Shown piece by piece: positions 41,062 to 49,885 of a stretch of 64,000 bases of DNA. The notes under the pieces are model-generated. The model searched no databases, was not told the origin of the DNA, and was given only the letters and a program-made list of their open reading frames with translations. Origin of the DNA: Burkholderia mayonis (GTDB lineage: Bacteria > Pseudomonadota > Gammaproteobacteria > Burkholderiales > Burkholderiaceae); NCBI RefSeq assembly GCF_001523745.2, contig NZ_CP013387.1, forward strand, positions 248,001-312,000, given 5' to 3'. Each line of letters begins with the position of its first letter. Position 1 is the stretch's first letter. The position numbers and the translations under genes were made by a program.

Positions 41062-42975
41062 ATGTCCGAACCACCGACCGAAGCCGTCCATTCAGAGCGC
41101 CGAAGACGCGCGGATGCCCGCCCAAACCCGTGGAGCATCATGCGCCCGGTGCGGGCGCAAATCCGTTTCGCGATGGTCGTCTCGTCGCTCGCGACGCTGC
41201 TGAACGTCGCATTCCTGCTGTCGCTCGCATGGACGGTCCGGCAGCTCGTCGAGCGGCCGCATGTCTGGCCGGCGTGGCCGGTCGCAGGCGCCGTCCTGTG
41301 CCTCGTCGGCAGCTATTTTCTGCGGCTGGGCGCGTTCAGCCAATCGCACTACGCGGCATTCCGCCTCGAAAAGTTCCTGCGCAGCGATCTGGCGGATCGC
41401 CTGACGCGCGTGTCGCTCGGCACGCTGCAGCAGGTCGGTGCGGGCGCGCTGTCGAAGGTCATCCACGACGACGTGAAGGCGCTTCACATTTTCGTCGCCG
41501 ACAGCACGCCGCTCTATGCGCGCGCGTTCGTCGGGCCGGCGTGCACGCTCGTCGTGCTGCTGTGGCTCGACTGGCGGCTCGCCGCCGGCGCGGCCGCGGT
41601 GATGGCGATCGGATTCGGCGTGCTGACGCTCGCGATGCGCAACGCCGTCGAGATGAGCCGGCTGTACAACGACGCGCGCGAGCGAGTGAGCGCGGCCGTC
41701 ATCGAGTTCGTGCAGGCGATGCCTGTCGTGCGGACGTTCGACGCCGGCTATTCGACGTTCGGCCGTTTTCAGCACGCGCTCGACGCATATCTCGACGTGT
41801 TGACGCGCTGGTATCGGCAGGCGGGTTTCTCCGCGCGTTTCTCGTTCGCGGTGCTCAATCCGCTGCCGACGCTGCTCGTGCTGCTGTGGCTCGGCGCGTG
41901 GCTGATTGCGCGCGATGCCTCGGATTTCGGCGCGTGGATCGCCGTGCTGCTCGTCGGCACCGGGATGGCGGAAGCGATGATGCCGATGATGATGCTCAAT
42001 CACATGGTCGACAAGGCGAAGCTGAGCGTCGCGCGGATTCAGCAGACGATGGCGCTGCCGACGCTGCCGATGCCCGTCGATGGGCGCGCGCCGGCCGATG
42101 CGAGCGTGACGTTCGAGAACGTCGGCTTCGGCTATGGCGCGCCCGCGGATGCGAAGCCGGGAACCGTGCCCGCCCGCCGCCATGCCGGCCATGACGATGA
42201 TGGAGACAGCGACAGCGACAGCGACAACGCGCGCGTGCTGCGCAACGTGAGCTTCCACGTCCCGCAGGGCTCGACGACCGCGCTCGTCGGCCCGTCGGGC
42301 GCGGGCAAGACGACCGTCGCGCGGCTGATTCCGCGCTTCTGGGACGTCGATGCGGGGCGCGTGCTCGTCGGCGGCGTCGACGTGCGCGACATGACGGCCG
42401 ACGTGCTGATGTCGCAGCTCGCGTTCGTGTTCCAGGACACGTTCCTGTTCGCCGACACGATCGCGAACAACATCCGCCTCGGCTCGCCGAACCGCACGAT
42501 GGACGACGTGATCGCGGCAGCGAAGGCCGCGCAGGCGCACGACTTCATCATGTGCTTGCCGAACGGGTACGACACGCTCGCGGGCGAGCGCGGCGCATTC
42601 CTGTCGGGCGGGCAGCGGCAGCGCATCACGATCGCGCGTGCGATCCTGCAGAACCGTCCGATCCTCGTGCTCGACGAGGCGACCGCGTTTTCCGATCCGG
42701 AGAACGAGGCCGAGCTGATGCGCGCGCTGTCCGAGCTGATGCGCGGCAAGACGGTGATCATGGTCGCGCATCGCCTGTCGACGATTCGTCATGCCGATCA
42801 GATTCTCGTGTTCGATCGGGGCGCGCTCGTCGAAGCGGGCCGCCACGACGCGCTGTTGTCGATGCGAGGCGTTTACGCGCGGCTGTGGGACAGCCATGAA
42901 CGCGCGCAGCGCTGGGCGCTGCGCGGCGGCGCGCAAGAGAATCGGACCGGCGTCGAACTGGAGCGCACGCGATGA
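41062..42975 (+). CDS. ybtP: ABC transporter, fused permease/ATPase half-transporter (YbtP-like)
   Basis: 637 residues. Residues about 30-330 form a six-helix exporter-fold permease (AMVVSSLATLLNVAFLLSLAWTV and others), and about 365-600 the ATPase with Walker A GPSGAGKTT (near 412), signature LSGGQRQRITIARA (near 514), Walker B ILVLDEATAF and the switch His in VAHRLST. YbtP/YbtQ are exporter-type proteins that import ferric yersiniabactin, so the expected role is inner-membrane uptake of the ferric siderophore as a heterodimer with the next gene. The Walker B is followed by DEATAFSDPENE, so the D-loop is intact. A low-complexity acidic insert (HDDDGDSDSDSD, near 380-390, encoded by a 6-bp repeat) lies at the start of the ATPase domain and is absent from typical relatives. 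The stop overlaps the next start by four bases. Confidence 0.92.
   Translation: MSEPPTEAVHSERRRRADARPNPWSIMRPVRAQIRFAMVVSSLATLLNVAFLLSLAWTVRQLVERPHVWPAWPVAGAVLCLVGSYFLRLGAFSQSHYAAFRLEKFLRSDLADRLTRVSLGTLQQVGAGALSKVIHDDVKALHIFVADSTPLYARAFVGPACTLVVLLWLDWRLAAGAAAVMAIGFGVLTLAMRNAVEMSRLYNDARERVSAAVIEFVQAMPVVRTFDAGYSTFGRFQHALDAYLDVLTRWYRQAGFSARFSFAVLNPLPTLLVLLWLGAWLIARDASDFGAWIAVLLVGTGMAEAMMPMMMLNHMVDKAKLSVARIQQTMALPTLPMPVDGRAPADASVTFENVGFGYGAPADAKPGTVPARRHAGHDDDGDSDSDSDNARVLRNVSFHVPQGSTTALVGPSGAGKTTVARLIPRFWDVDAGRVLVGGVDVRDMTADVLMSQLAFVFQDTFLFADTIANNIRLGSPNRTMDDVIAAAKAAQAHDFIMCLPNGYDTLAGERGAFLSGGQRQRITIARAILQNRPILVLDEATAFSDPENEAELMRALSELMRGKTVIMVAHRLSTIRHADQILVFDRGALVEAGRHDALLSMRGVYARLWDSHERAQRWALRGGAQENRTGVELERTR
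42202..42229 (+). repeat. In-frame hexamer repeat in ybtP-like gene
   Basis: Four copies of a GACAGC-type hexamer encode Asp-Ser repeats in the acidic insert of the ABC protein. Unit changes would add or remove Ser-Asp pairs without shifting frame. Confidence 0.85.
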
Positions 42976-44822
42976 AACACGAATCGACCGAAACCCGGCG
43001 TCCCGCATCGTGGCGCCTGACGTATCGACGACTGACGAGCGTCGCGGGCCCGAACGCAGGCGCGCTGCGCGCGAGCATCGTCGGCCTGTGCATCGCCGCG
43101 GCCGCGCAGGGACTCGCGCTTGCCTGCCTGTTTCCGCTGTTCGCCGCGATCGTCGACGAGCGGCCGGCCGCGTCGGCGTTCGGCTGGCTGATTGCGATGA
43201 CGCTGATCGCGGCGTTCGCGACGTGCGCGCGCTGGCGCGCGCAAGGCTTCGAATACAACGGGCGAATGGCGTACACGACGCACGCGCTGCGCATGCGGAT
43301 CGGCGAGCAACTGCGCCACATGCCGCTCGACCTGCTGCAGGACAAGCGCTCGGGCGAGATGAACGCGCTGCTGCTCGGCAACGTCGACGAGAACCTCAAC
43401 TACACGCTCGCGATCGTCAACATGATCGCGCTCGCGACCATTACGCCTTGCGTCGTCGCGCTCGCCACGCTGTTCGTCGACTGGCGCATGGGCCTGATTC
43501 TGCTGCTCGTGTTCCCCGCGATCGTGCCGCTTTACCGCTGGCGCCGGCCGGCGCTCGGGCGCGGGATGCGCGCGCTCGCGGACGCGCACAGTCGATTGAA
43601 CGCCGACATCGTCGAATTCACGCAAGGGCTGCCGGTGCTGCGCGCGGCATGCAGCGACGCGGCGAAAGCGTCGACGCTCGCCCACGGCTGCGCGAAACTG
43701 CTCGATATGCAGACGGCCGCGCATCGCAGGAGTGCGAAGCCGAATCTCATCGTCGCGAGCGTCGTCGAGCTCGGCCTGCAACTCGTCGTCGCGGCGGCCG
43801 TCACGTGGGTGGTGATGGGCACGCTCGAACTGCCGGTCGTCGCGGCTGTGATGGTGATCGTCGTGCGTTTCTCCGAGCCGATGGCGACGTTGATCGGCTA
43901 TACGGCGGTCGTCGAGATGATCGAGGCCGCGCTGGAACGCATCGAGGCGCTGCTCGCGATCGAGCCGCTGCCGTCGCGGCAGCCGCCGTGCGTGCCGACC
44001 CGCTTCGAGCTGCGTTTCGACGACGTGTCGTTCCGTTACGCGCGGGCGACGGGCGACGCGCTCGGCGGCTTCAGCGCAACGCTGCCGGCGAACGGGATGA
44101 CGGCGCTCGTCGGTCCGTCGGGTTCAGGCAAGTCGACGATCGCGCGCTTGCTGCTGCGTCATGCCGATCCGCAGCGCGGCTCGATCGAGATCGGCGGCGT
44201 CGACATCCGGCAGATTCCGGAAACGGCGCTGAATGCGTTGATTTCAGTCGTGTTTCAGGACGTCTATCTGTTCGACGACACGGTGCTCGCGAACATCCGC
44301 ATGGCGCGGCCGGACGCGACCGACGAGGAAGTCGAAGCCGCGGCGCGCGCCGCGCAGTGCCACGAATTCATCGAACGCCTGCCACAGCGCTGGCAGACGC
44401 GGCTCGGCGAGATCGGCGGCAGGCTGTCGGGCGGCGAACGCCAGCGCATCTCGATCGCGCGCGCATTGCTGAAGGACGCGCCGATCGTGATTCTCGACGA
44501 GCCGACCGCGGCGCTCGACGTCGAAAGCGAGCTGGCGGTGCAGCGTGCGATCGATGCGCTCGTGCGGGACAAGACCGTCGTCGTGATCGCGCATCGCCTG
44601 TCGACGATCGTCGGCGCGGACCGGATTCTCGTGATCGAAGGCGGGCGGCTCGTGCAGCAGGGGCGGCACGACGAGCTGATCGCGGTCGATGGACGCTATC
44701 GAGCCATGTGGGAGGCGCAGTATCGGGCGAAGGCGGCGTTCGACGGGTTCGGCGCCGGGCCGGGCGATTGTCGCGCACCGTCGCCGGCGACGACGGATGG
44801 CGCGGTGGCGCCAAGCCGCTGA
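42972..44822 (+). CDS. ybtQ: ABC transporter, fused permease/ATPase half-transporter (YbtQ-like)
   Basis: 616 residues. Six membrane helices occupy about 25-310 (ASIVGLCIAAAAQGLALACLF, FVDWRMGLILLLVFPAIVPLY), then an ATPase with Walker A GPSGSGKST (near 383), signature LSGGERQRISIARA (near 483), Walker B IVILDEPTAALD and VIAHRLST. It should pair with the preceding YbtP-like protein to carry ferric siderophore into the cytoplasm. The ATG overlaps the upstream stop (ATGA at 42972-42975), so the two subunits are translationally coupled in equal amounts. It is the last gene of the rightward siderophore unit; the next gene is convergent, 130 bp away. Confidence 0.92.
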   Translation: MKHESTETRRPASWRLTYRRLTSVAGPNAGALRASIVGLCIAAAAQGLALACLFPLFAAIVDERPAASAFGWLIAMTLIAAFATCARWRAQGFEYNGRMAYTTHALRMRIGEQLRHMPLDLLQDKRSGEMNALLLGNVDENLNYTLAIVNMIALATITPCVVALATLFVDWRMGLILLLVFPAIVPLYRWRRPALGRGMRALADAHSRLNADIVEFTQGLPVLRAACSDAAKASTLAHGCAKLLDMQTAAHRRSAKPNLIVASVVELGLQLVVAAAVTWVVMGTLELPVVAAVMVIVVRFSEPMATLIGYTAVVEMIEAALERIEALLAIEPLPSRQPPCVPTRFELRFDDVSFRYARATGDALGGFSATLPANGMTALVGPSGSGKSTIARLLLRHADPQRGSIEIGGVDIRQIPETALNALISVVFQDVYLFDDTVLANIRMARPDATDEEVEAAARAAQCHEFIERLPQRWQTRLGEIGGRLSGGERQRISIARALLKDAPIVILDEPTAALDVESELAVQRAIDALVRDKTVVVIAHRLSTIVGADRILVIEGGRLVQQGRHDELIAVDGRYRAMWEAQYRAKAAFDGFGAGPGDCRAPSPATTDGAVAPSR

Positions 44823-44951
44823 CAAAGGCAAGGGCGATTGGAATGCATGCGGCTTCGTTCGGGCGAAATCGCGTGCGATCCGATTGCTGCGATTCGGCGT
44901 GACGGCGCGCGCGCCCGTGCTCGCGCTCGCGCCCGGCCGCGAGTGGCCACG

Positions 44952-46136
44952 TCAATCCGCGGTGTCGCCGCCCTTCGGCACTTTCGCATGCGCCTTCCTG
45001 CCCGGCGCGGGCGACCATGCGGGACGCGTCTTGCGCTCCGAATCGACGACGACGAGATAGCGGCCCGCCCAGGGCGTGATTTGCCGATGCGCGCGCAGCA
45101 CCCACGGCGCTTCGCCGCCGGCGGCGCGCGCTTCGTACTCGGCGTCGAGGATGCCGTGCTGATCGATGAAGACATTCAGCGACGCCGGAATCCGCACGCA
45201 TCCCTTCGAGTGGCGAATGCCGAGCAGCGGCTCGAGAAATTCCGGGTCCGTCGCATGCATCTGGAAGCGCATCTGCGACACGCCGCCCTTGCCCCAGCCA
45301 CGCTCCGCGTTCGCCCAGCCGAAATCGTAGATGCGCATGTCGTGCTGCCCGTAGCCGCGGATGCCGTTGTCGTTCATCGTGCCTTCCGCGCGGAAATCCA
45401 TGTTCGCCGGCGTGTGCTCGAACACGCCGAGCGGTGTCACGAAATGGTCGTACTGGCCGGGCAGCCCGGTCGCGACGGGCGACGCGCCGATCATCTGCCA
45501 TGCGTTGTTCCGCGTCGTGCGGAAGTAGATGAACGCTGCCTGCACGTTCCGGGCGCGATCGACGAGCACGACGTATTCACGAGCCAGTTCGCCCAGACCG
45601 TTCGCATCGAGCATCTGCTGCAGGCGCTCGCCATACGCGCGCTGCTCGGCGAGCGGCACTTTCAGGCGTCGCGTGACTTCCTGCGCGAACGCCGTGCGCA
45701 GCGCGAGCGCGCGGCGTGTCACGTCCGCGGATTCGGCTTCGGACAGCGGCGGCACGGGTGGGACGGTGAGCGCTCGGGGCTGTGTGGCCTGCGCGCCCGA
45801 TCCTTGCGCGGGCGCGGATGCGGCGGGCGTTTCGGATGTGGCCGATGCGTTCGATGCAGCCGATGCAGCCGACGCAGCCGATGCAGCCGATGCAGCCGAT
45901 GCAGCCGATGCGCCGGACGATTCGGATGTCCTCGATGCGCTCGCACGAGTGTGAGGCGTCGATGAAGCGGAGGATAAAGACGAAGAAGGCGCGGCGGATG
46001 CGTCATGGACCGATTGCGCGGCCCCGGCGGGTTGCATGATGGACGCCGCGATGCTCGCGAGCGCGACGCATATGATCGCGCAGAGCGTACGAACACGTTC
46101 AAACGAGCGTTGCCGTGTGTCGCCAGGCTGATTCAT
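44952..46136 (-). CDS. L,D-transpeptidase family (YkuD) murein protein
   Basis: 394 residues from the ATG at 46136; an upstream ATG at 46166 would only add MAGTTRGTAL. The signal peptide is VRTLCAIICVALASIAASIMQPAGAAQS. A Ser/Ala-rich linker with a tripeptide repeat follows (about 60-115). The catalytic YkuD domain is C-terminal, with motif HSKGCVRIP (Cys near 313) preceded by the family pattern TPLGVFEHTP and GIRGYGQHDMRIYDFGW. It would form 3-3 cross-links in peptidoglycan or attach proteins to it, in the periplasm. Although it abuts the siderophore locus, it is convergent with ybtQ, and I see no functional link. The repeat tract in the linker makes its length prone to variation. Confidence 0.92.
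   Translation of the reverse strand: MNQPGDTRQRSFERVRTLCAIICVALASIAASIMQPAGAAQSVHDASAAPSSSLSSASSTPHTRASASRTSESSGASAASAASAASAASAASAASNASATSETPAASAPAQGSGAQATQPRALTVPPVPPLSEAESADVTRRALALRTAFAQEVTRRLKVPLAEQRAYGERLQQMLDANGLGELAREYVVLVDRARNVQAAFIYFRTTRNNAWQMIGASPVATGLPGQYDHFVTPLGVFEHTPANMDFRAEGTMNDNGIRGYGQHDMRIYDFGWANAERGWGKGGVSQMRFQMHATDPEFLEPLLGIRHSKGCVRIPASLNVFIDQHGILDAEYEARAAGGEAPWVLRAHRQITPWAGRYLVVVDSERKTRPAWSPAPGRKAHAKVPKGGDTAD
45844..45914 (-). repeat. In-frame 9-bp repeat in L,D-transpeptidase gene
   Basis: Six units of GATGCAGCC (one as GACGCAGCC) at 45853-45906, flanked by one degenerate unit on each side, encode a Ser-Ala-Ala tripeptide repeat in the linker between signal peptide and catalytic domain. 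It is the third nonamer array in this window. Confidence 0.95.
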
Positions 46137-46456
46137 CAAAGCAGTGCCCCGGGTCGTTCCAGCCAATGAGACATCGGTTCGGCGCGAGTCGGTATCGTGG
46201 GTCGCAAGCGTCGAATCATTTATCTACTTGGTTCGCATTTTCGATGCCGAAGTTCCGGCTTTTTCCCGCTCGCATTCACGAATGCGTACTGTCCACGCAA
46301 TGACGCTCGATATCGTGTCGATGCTTATTTTACGTATCCCGGTGAGCGTTTTTTTTGATCGAGATCTGAATTCGAGCATTCAATGTTCAGACATGAAAGG
46401 CGGCGGCGTCTCGTTTTAGGCGCGGCCTGGCCGCGCCGCCGCCGCTCGGCGCAGCA
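46137..46456. other. Convergent/divergent spacer without supported gene
   Basis: 320 bp between the L,D-transpeptidase start and the end of the permease gene. It is less GC-rich near 46200-46400 and presumably carries the transpeptidase promoter. I see no clear promoter hexamers, terminator with U-tract or small gene that I would defend. Confidence 0.5.
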
Positions 46457-47812
46457 TCACATCTCCCGCACGAACCACGCCCGCTTCGCCGACACGAGCA
46501 TGCCGCGATAGACGATCCACGATACGGCGAACGTCGCCGGCGCGGACAGCGATTGCACGAAGCCCGACGCCATCGTCAGCATCATCCCGGCGAATACGCC
46601 GGCGAACCACGCGGTCAGCCCGCCCGGATTGAACGCGGGCACATGCGTGTCGCGGCATTCGATGTCGCCGCCGAGCAGTTCTTCGTAGCGCGTCGACAGG
46701 ATGTGCGCGAGCGCGACGCCGACCCACGCCACGATGAACACGCCCTGCCACGCGAGCGCCTGCAGCAGCTTCGAGAAGACGTCGGCCATCATCAGCGCGT
46801 AGACGACAGCGCCGACGACGAGCGCCCACACGTATTTCGGCGCGCGCAGCCCGGCGGCTTTCTGGAAGAACGCCTGCATGTTGACGGTCGCGAGATAGTA
46901 GTTCGCGGTGTTGATTCGCGATTGCGTGACCCAGACGAACAGCAGCCCCCAGACGCCCATCAGCTTGAGCAGCGCGGTGACGACCGATACTTCGGATAGC
47001 GTACCGAGCCCCGGAATCGTGCTGACGAGATAGATGCCGGCCGCGCCGTTGACGACGAACGTAACGAGATAGAACGGCATTCCGAAGTTCCAGCGGCCGT
47101 GATAGGTCGCGTCTTCCCGGCGGCCGAAGCGCGCGTAGTCGAACGTGAACATCATCAGCACCCATACGCCCATGTAGTAGACGAAGCATTTCCACCAGCC
47201 GTCGGCGGGCACGCTGCCCTTGGGGCCGAAATCGAGCCATGCGGCGTTGTAGCCGTAGCGATGCGTCGCGAGCACGACGGCTGCGAGCAGTCCGAACAGA
47301 TAGAACGGCAGCAGCACGCCATTGAACTTGTCGAGCCAGTGCTGCACGCTGCCGAAGATCAGCGGCACGCTGTAGCAGACGACGATCAACGCGGCCCATT
47401 TATAGTCGAGCGACGGCATCAGGCCGTGCGCGGCGACCGCGATCACCGAGCCTTCGAACACCGCGTAGTAGATCGCGGTCGCAAAGAAGATCAGCGTCGC
47501 GAGCGCGGCGCCCGCGCTGCCGAACAGCACGCGCGAGAACAGTGCGACGGACAGGCCGGTGCGAATCGCATAGCGGCTCATCGCCGCGTTGATCAATCCG
47601 TACGAGACGACCGACAGCACCATCCCGATCAGCGCGTTGCGCGCGCCGTAGTCGAGTGCGAGCGTCGCGCCGACGACGATGTAGAACACCGCGCTGCATA
47701 CCGCCCACCACGCCATTGTCAGCGGAAACGCCTGCATTCGCGCGCCGTCCGGCATCGCGACCGTCGAAAGATCCAGCTCGCCTTCGGCGGCTGCTTGAGT
47801 GGTATTGGCCAT
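46457..47812 (-). CDS. NCS1-type purine/cytosine permease family transporter
   Basis: 451 residues with about twelve hydrophobic helices. The N-terminal pattern (MQAFPLTMAWWAVCSAVFYIVVGATLA) and the NTANYYLATVN segment place it in the cytosine/purines/allantoin/hydantoin permease group (CodB/Mhp1-like). The ATG at 47812 has GGAGCAGG upstream. It is co-directional with and 204 bp downstream of the pxp-type genes, so its substrate is likely the one processed by that pathway: pyroglutamate or a related cyclic amide. NCS1 members usually carry small cyclic nitrogen compounds, which agrees with this. Confidence 0.85.
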   Translation of the reverse strand: MANTTQAAAEGELDLSTVAMPDGARMQAFPLTMAWWAVCSAVFYIVVGATLALDYGARNALIGMVLSVVSYGLINAAMSRYAIRTGLSVALFSRVLFGSAGAALATLIFFATAIYYAVFEGSVIAVAAHGLMPSLDYKWAALIVVCYSVPLIFGSVQHWLDKFNGVLLPFYLFGLLAAVVLATHRYGYNAAWLDFGPKGSVPADGWWKCFVYYMGVWVLMMFTFDYARFGRREDATYHGRWNFGMPFYLVTFVVNGAAGIYLVSTIPGLGTLSEVSVVTALLKLMGVWGLLFVWVTQSRINTANYYLATVNMQAFFQKAAGLRAPKYVWALVVGAVVYALMMADVFSKLLQALAWQGVFIVAWVGVALAHILSTRYEELLGGDIECRDTHVPAFNPGGLTAWFAGVFAGMMLTMASGFVQSLSAPATFAVSWIVYRGMLVSAKRAWFVREM

Positions 47813-48015
47813 GATCCTGCTCCGTTGGCACTTGCATTCGGGAAATGCGCCGCGTCCGCCGCGACGAGCGGCGGCGACACGGCGCACGCGTCACAACGTC
47901 AAGGCATCCAAAACAAAGGATGCAGGCCCTCGCACGCGGTGCGATGCGCCGCGCGATTCGTTATCGACATCGACGGGAAGAGCGGGGCGGCGTCAGTCGC
48001 CCCGAGCGGCAACCA

Positions 48016-49020
48016 TCAGCCGCCGTGCGGCCATAACGCGTCGCGCAGACGCGCGAGCCGGCGCTGCGCGTCTCGCCGGGCGGCGAGCGCATCGGCCATC
48101 GTCACCGCGACGAAGCGCGCGTGATGGTTCGGCTGCATCTGGCCGATCAGATCCATGTCGGCGCTGATGACCGTGCCGATCGTCGCGTAGCCGCCGCCCG
48201 ACACCGCGTCGCGATGCAGGATGATCGGCTCGATGCCGGCCGGCACCTGAATCGAGCCGATCGGATAGCACGCGTCGACGATGTTCGACGGATCGGCGCC
48301 CGCGCCGAACGGCTGCTCGCGCTCGCAAAAGCGCAGCGCGCGGCCTTGCCGGTAGCGATAGCCGATGCGGTCGGCCTCCGGCGCGACGACCCACGTGTCC
48401 TCGAAGAACGTGCGCGCCGATTCGTCGGTCAGCCGGTGGTGGTAGAGGCCCGGCAGCACGCGCAATTCGACTTCGCGCGCGAGCGGCGTGCGCAGCGTGT
48501 CGGGCAATGTCGCGCCTTCGCGTCCGGCGCGCTTCGCCGCGCCGATCGGCAGCGTGTCGCCTTTCTGAAGACGCCGTCCTTCGTGTCCGCCGATCGCGCC
48601 GAGCGTGTACGTCGAGCGGCTGCCGAGCACGACCGGCACGTCGATGCCGCCCGAGACCGCGAGATACGCGCGCGCGCCTTGCTTCACGTAGTCGAACGTC
48701 AGCGTGCTGCCCGCGCGGATGCGCAGCGCGACGTTGCACGGCTGCGCGGCGCCGTCGATTCGCGGCGCCATCTCCGCGCCCGTCACAGCGATCAGCGCGT
48801 CGCGACGAAACAGCAACTGCGGGCCGAGCAGCGTGCATTCGAGCACTGCGGCGTCTTCGTCGTTGCCGACGAGCAGGTTCGCCGCGCGCAGCGAGAATTG
48901 ATCGAGCGCGCCGGACGGCGGAATGCCGACGTGGTAGTAGCCCTGTCGGCCGGCGTCCTGCACTGACGTCGCGAGACCCGGCTTCACGACCTCGATCACG
49001 TTGAGCGAATCAGTTGGCAT
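48016..49020 (-). CDS. pxpC: 5-oxoprolinase subunit C family / biotin-dependent carboxyltransferase-like (PxpC/KipA)
   Basis: 334 residues. The N-terminal signature is VVKPGLATSVQDAGRQGYYHVGIPPSGALDQFSLRAANLLVGN. Other family segments are ECTLLGPQLLF, ISADMDLIGQMQPNHHARF and AYLAVSGGIDVPVVLGSRST. In PxpABC this subunit acts with PxpB to phosphorylate 5-oxoproline, and it is the same family as the carboxyltransferase half of allophanate/urea carboxylase-type enzymes. The start overlaps the end of pxpB by 11 bases, so the two are coupled. The adjacent biotin carboxylase and biotin carrier genes raise the possibility of a biotin-dependent step rather than the plain ATP-dependent 5-oxoprolinase. 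Confidence 0.9.
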   Translation of the reverse strand: MPTDSLNVIEVVKPGLATSVQDAGRQGYYHVGIPPSGALDQFSLRAANLLVGNDEDAAVLECTLLGPQLLFRRDALIAVTGAEMAPRIDGAAQPCNVALRIRAGSTLTFDYVKQGARAYLAVSGGIDVPVVLGSRSTYTLGAIGGHEGRRLQKGDTLPIGAAKRAGREGATLPDTLRTPLAREVELRVLPGLYHHRLTDESARTFFEDTWVVAPEADRIGYRYRQGRALRFCEREQPFGAGADPSNIVDACYPIGSIQVPAGIEPIILHRDAVSGGGYATIGTVISADMDLIGQMQPNHHARFVAVTMADALAARRDAQRRLARLRDALWPHGG

Positions 49021-49885
49021 CCAGCACCTCGACGAGAGAACGGTTGTACGCGTCCGGATCGCGCAGGAACGCATCGAGCGCGAACTTCACCGGCTTCACG
49101 CGCAACGTGAACGTGCCCGCTTCGACCTCGGCGATCGCCGCGTCGTATGCGGCGCGATCGATCGGCTTGAACTTCACGATGTCGCCGGGGCGGAAGAACA
49201 CCATGAAGTCGCGCAGGTAATCGAGCCGCTGCGCCGGATCGAAAATCGGCGCGGGCGTCACGCCGAACATCTGATAGCCGCCCGCGCCGCGCACCGAATA
49301 GATGCAGCCGAAGCAGCCGCCGTGGCCGACGGTGAGTTTCGGCGTATCGGTGCGCGGCCGCAGATATTTCGGCACCTGAAGCTGCCGTCCGCGCTCGACC
49401 ATCTGGTACATGAACGGCAGGCCCGCGACGAAGCCGACCATCGACACGAACCACGGCGAGCCGGAATGCGCGGCGATGAATGCGTCGACGTCCCGCTTGC
49501 CGTTGATTCGCGCCGCGTATTCGAGGTCGGTCGAGTCCGGGTCCTGATGCCGTTCGCGAAAGCGCATCAGCGTCTCGTGCGTCCACGGATCGTCGTAGAG
49601 CACGGGCACTTCGACGATCCGCGTATCGAGGTTCAATTCCGCATCGCCGACGTCGGCTTCGATGTCTTTCAATAGCGCGAGCAGCGCGTCCGGCGCGATC
49701 ACGTCGGGATCGTAACGAACCTGGTAGGACGCATTCGCCGGGCAAATCTCGCTCACGCCCGGCATCTTGCGGCGCTGCAGCTCGCGCGTGATCGCGGTGC
49801 CCTTGAAGAATGCGTCGAGCGACATCGATTCGCTGATCTCGACGAAGATGAATTCGTCGCCGCCGAACGTGTATCGGATCGTCAT
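49010..49885 (-). CDS. pxpB: 5-oxoprolinase subunit B family (PxpB/KipI)
   Basis: 291 residues. The C-terminal cyclophilin-like domain has the family core VSMVGFVAGLPFMYQM, VGHGGCFGCIYSVRGAGGYQMFGVTPAPIFDP and FFRPGDIVKFKPI. The N-terminal allophanate-hydrolase-subunit-1-like domain (RYTFGGDEFIFVEISESM) is longer than in E. coli PxpB (218 residues), so this belongs to the longer subgroup. The ATG at 49885 overlaps the biotin carboxylase stop by four bases. It should form a complex with the downstream PxpC-like subunit and open a cyclic amide with ATP, aided by PxpA. Confidence 0.9.
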   Translation of the reverse strand: MTIRYTFGGDEFIFVEISESMSLDAFFKGTAITRELQRRKMPGVSEICPANASYQVRYDPDVIAPDALLALLKDIEADVGDAELNLDTRIVEVPVLYDDPWTHETLMRFRERHQDPDSTDLEYAARINGKRDVDAFIAAHSGSPWFVSMVGFVAGLPFMYQMVERGRQLQVPKYLRPRTDTPKLTVGHGGCFGCIYSVRGAGGYQMFGVTPAPIFDPAQRLDYLRDFMVFFRPGDIVKFKPIDRAAYDAAIAEVEAGTFTLRVKPVKFALDAFLRDPDAYNRSLVEVLDAN

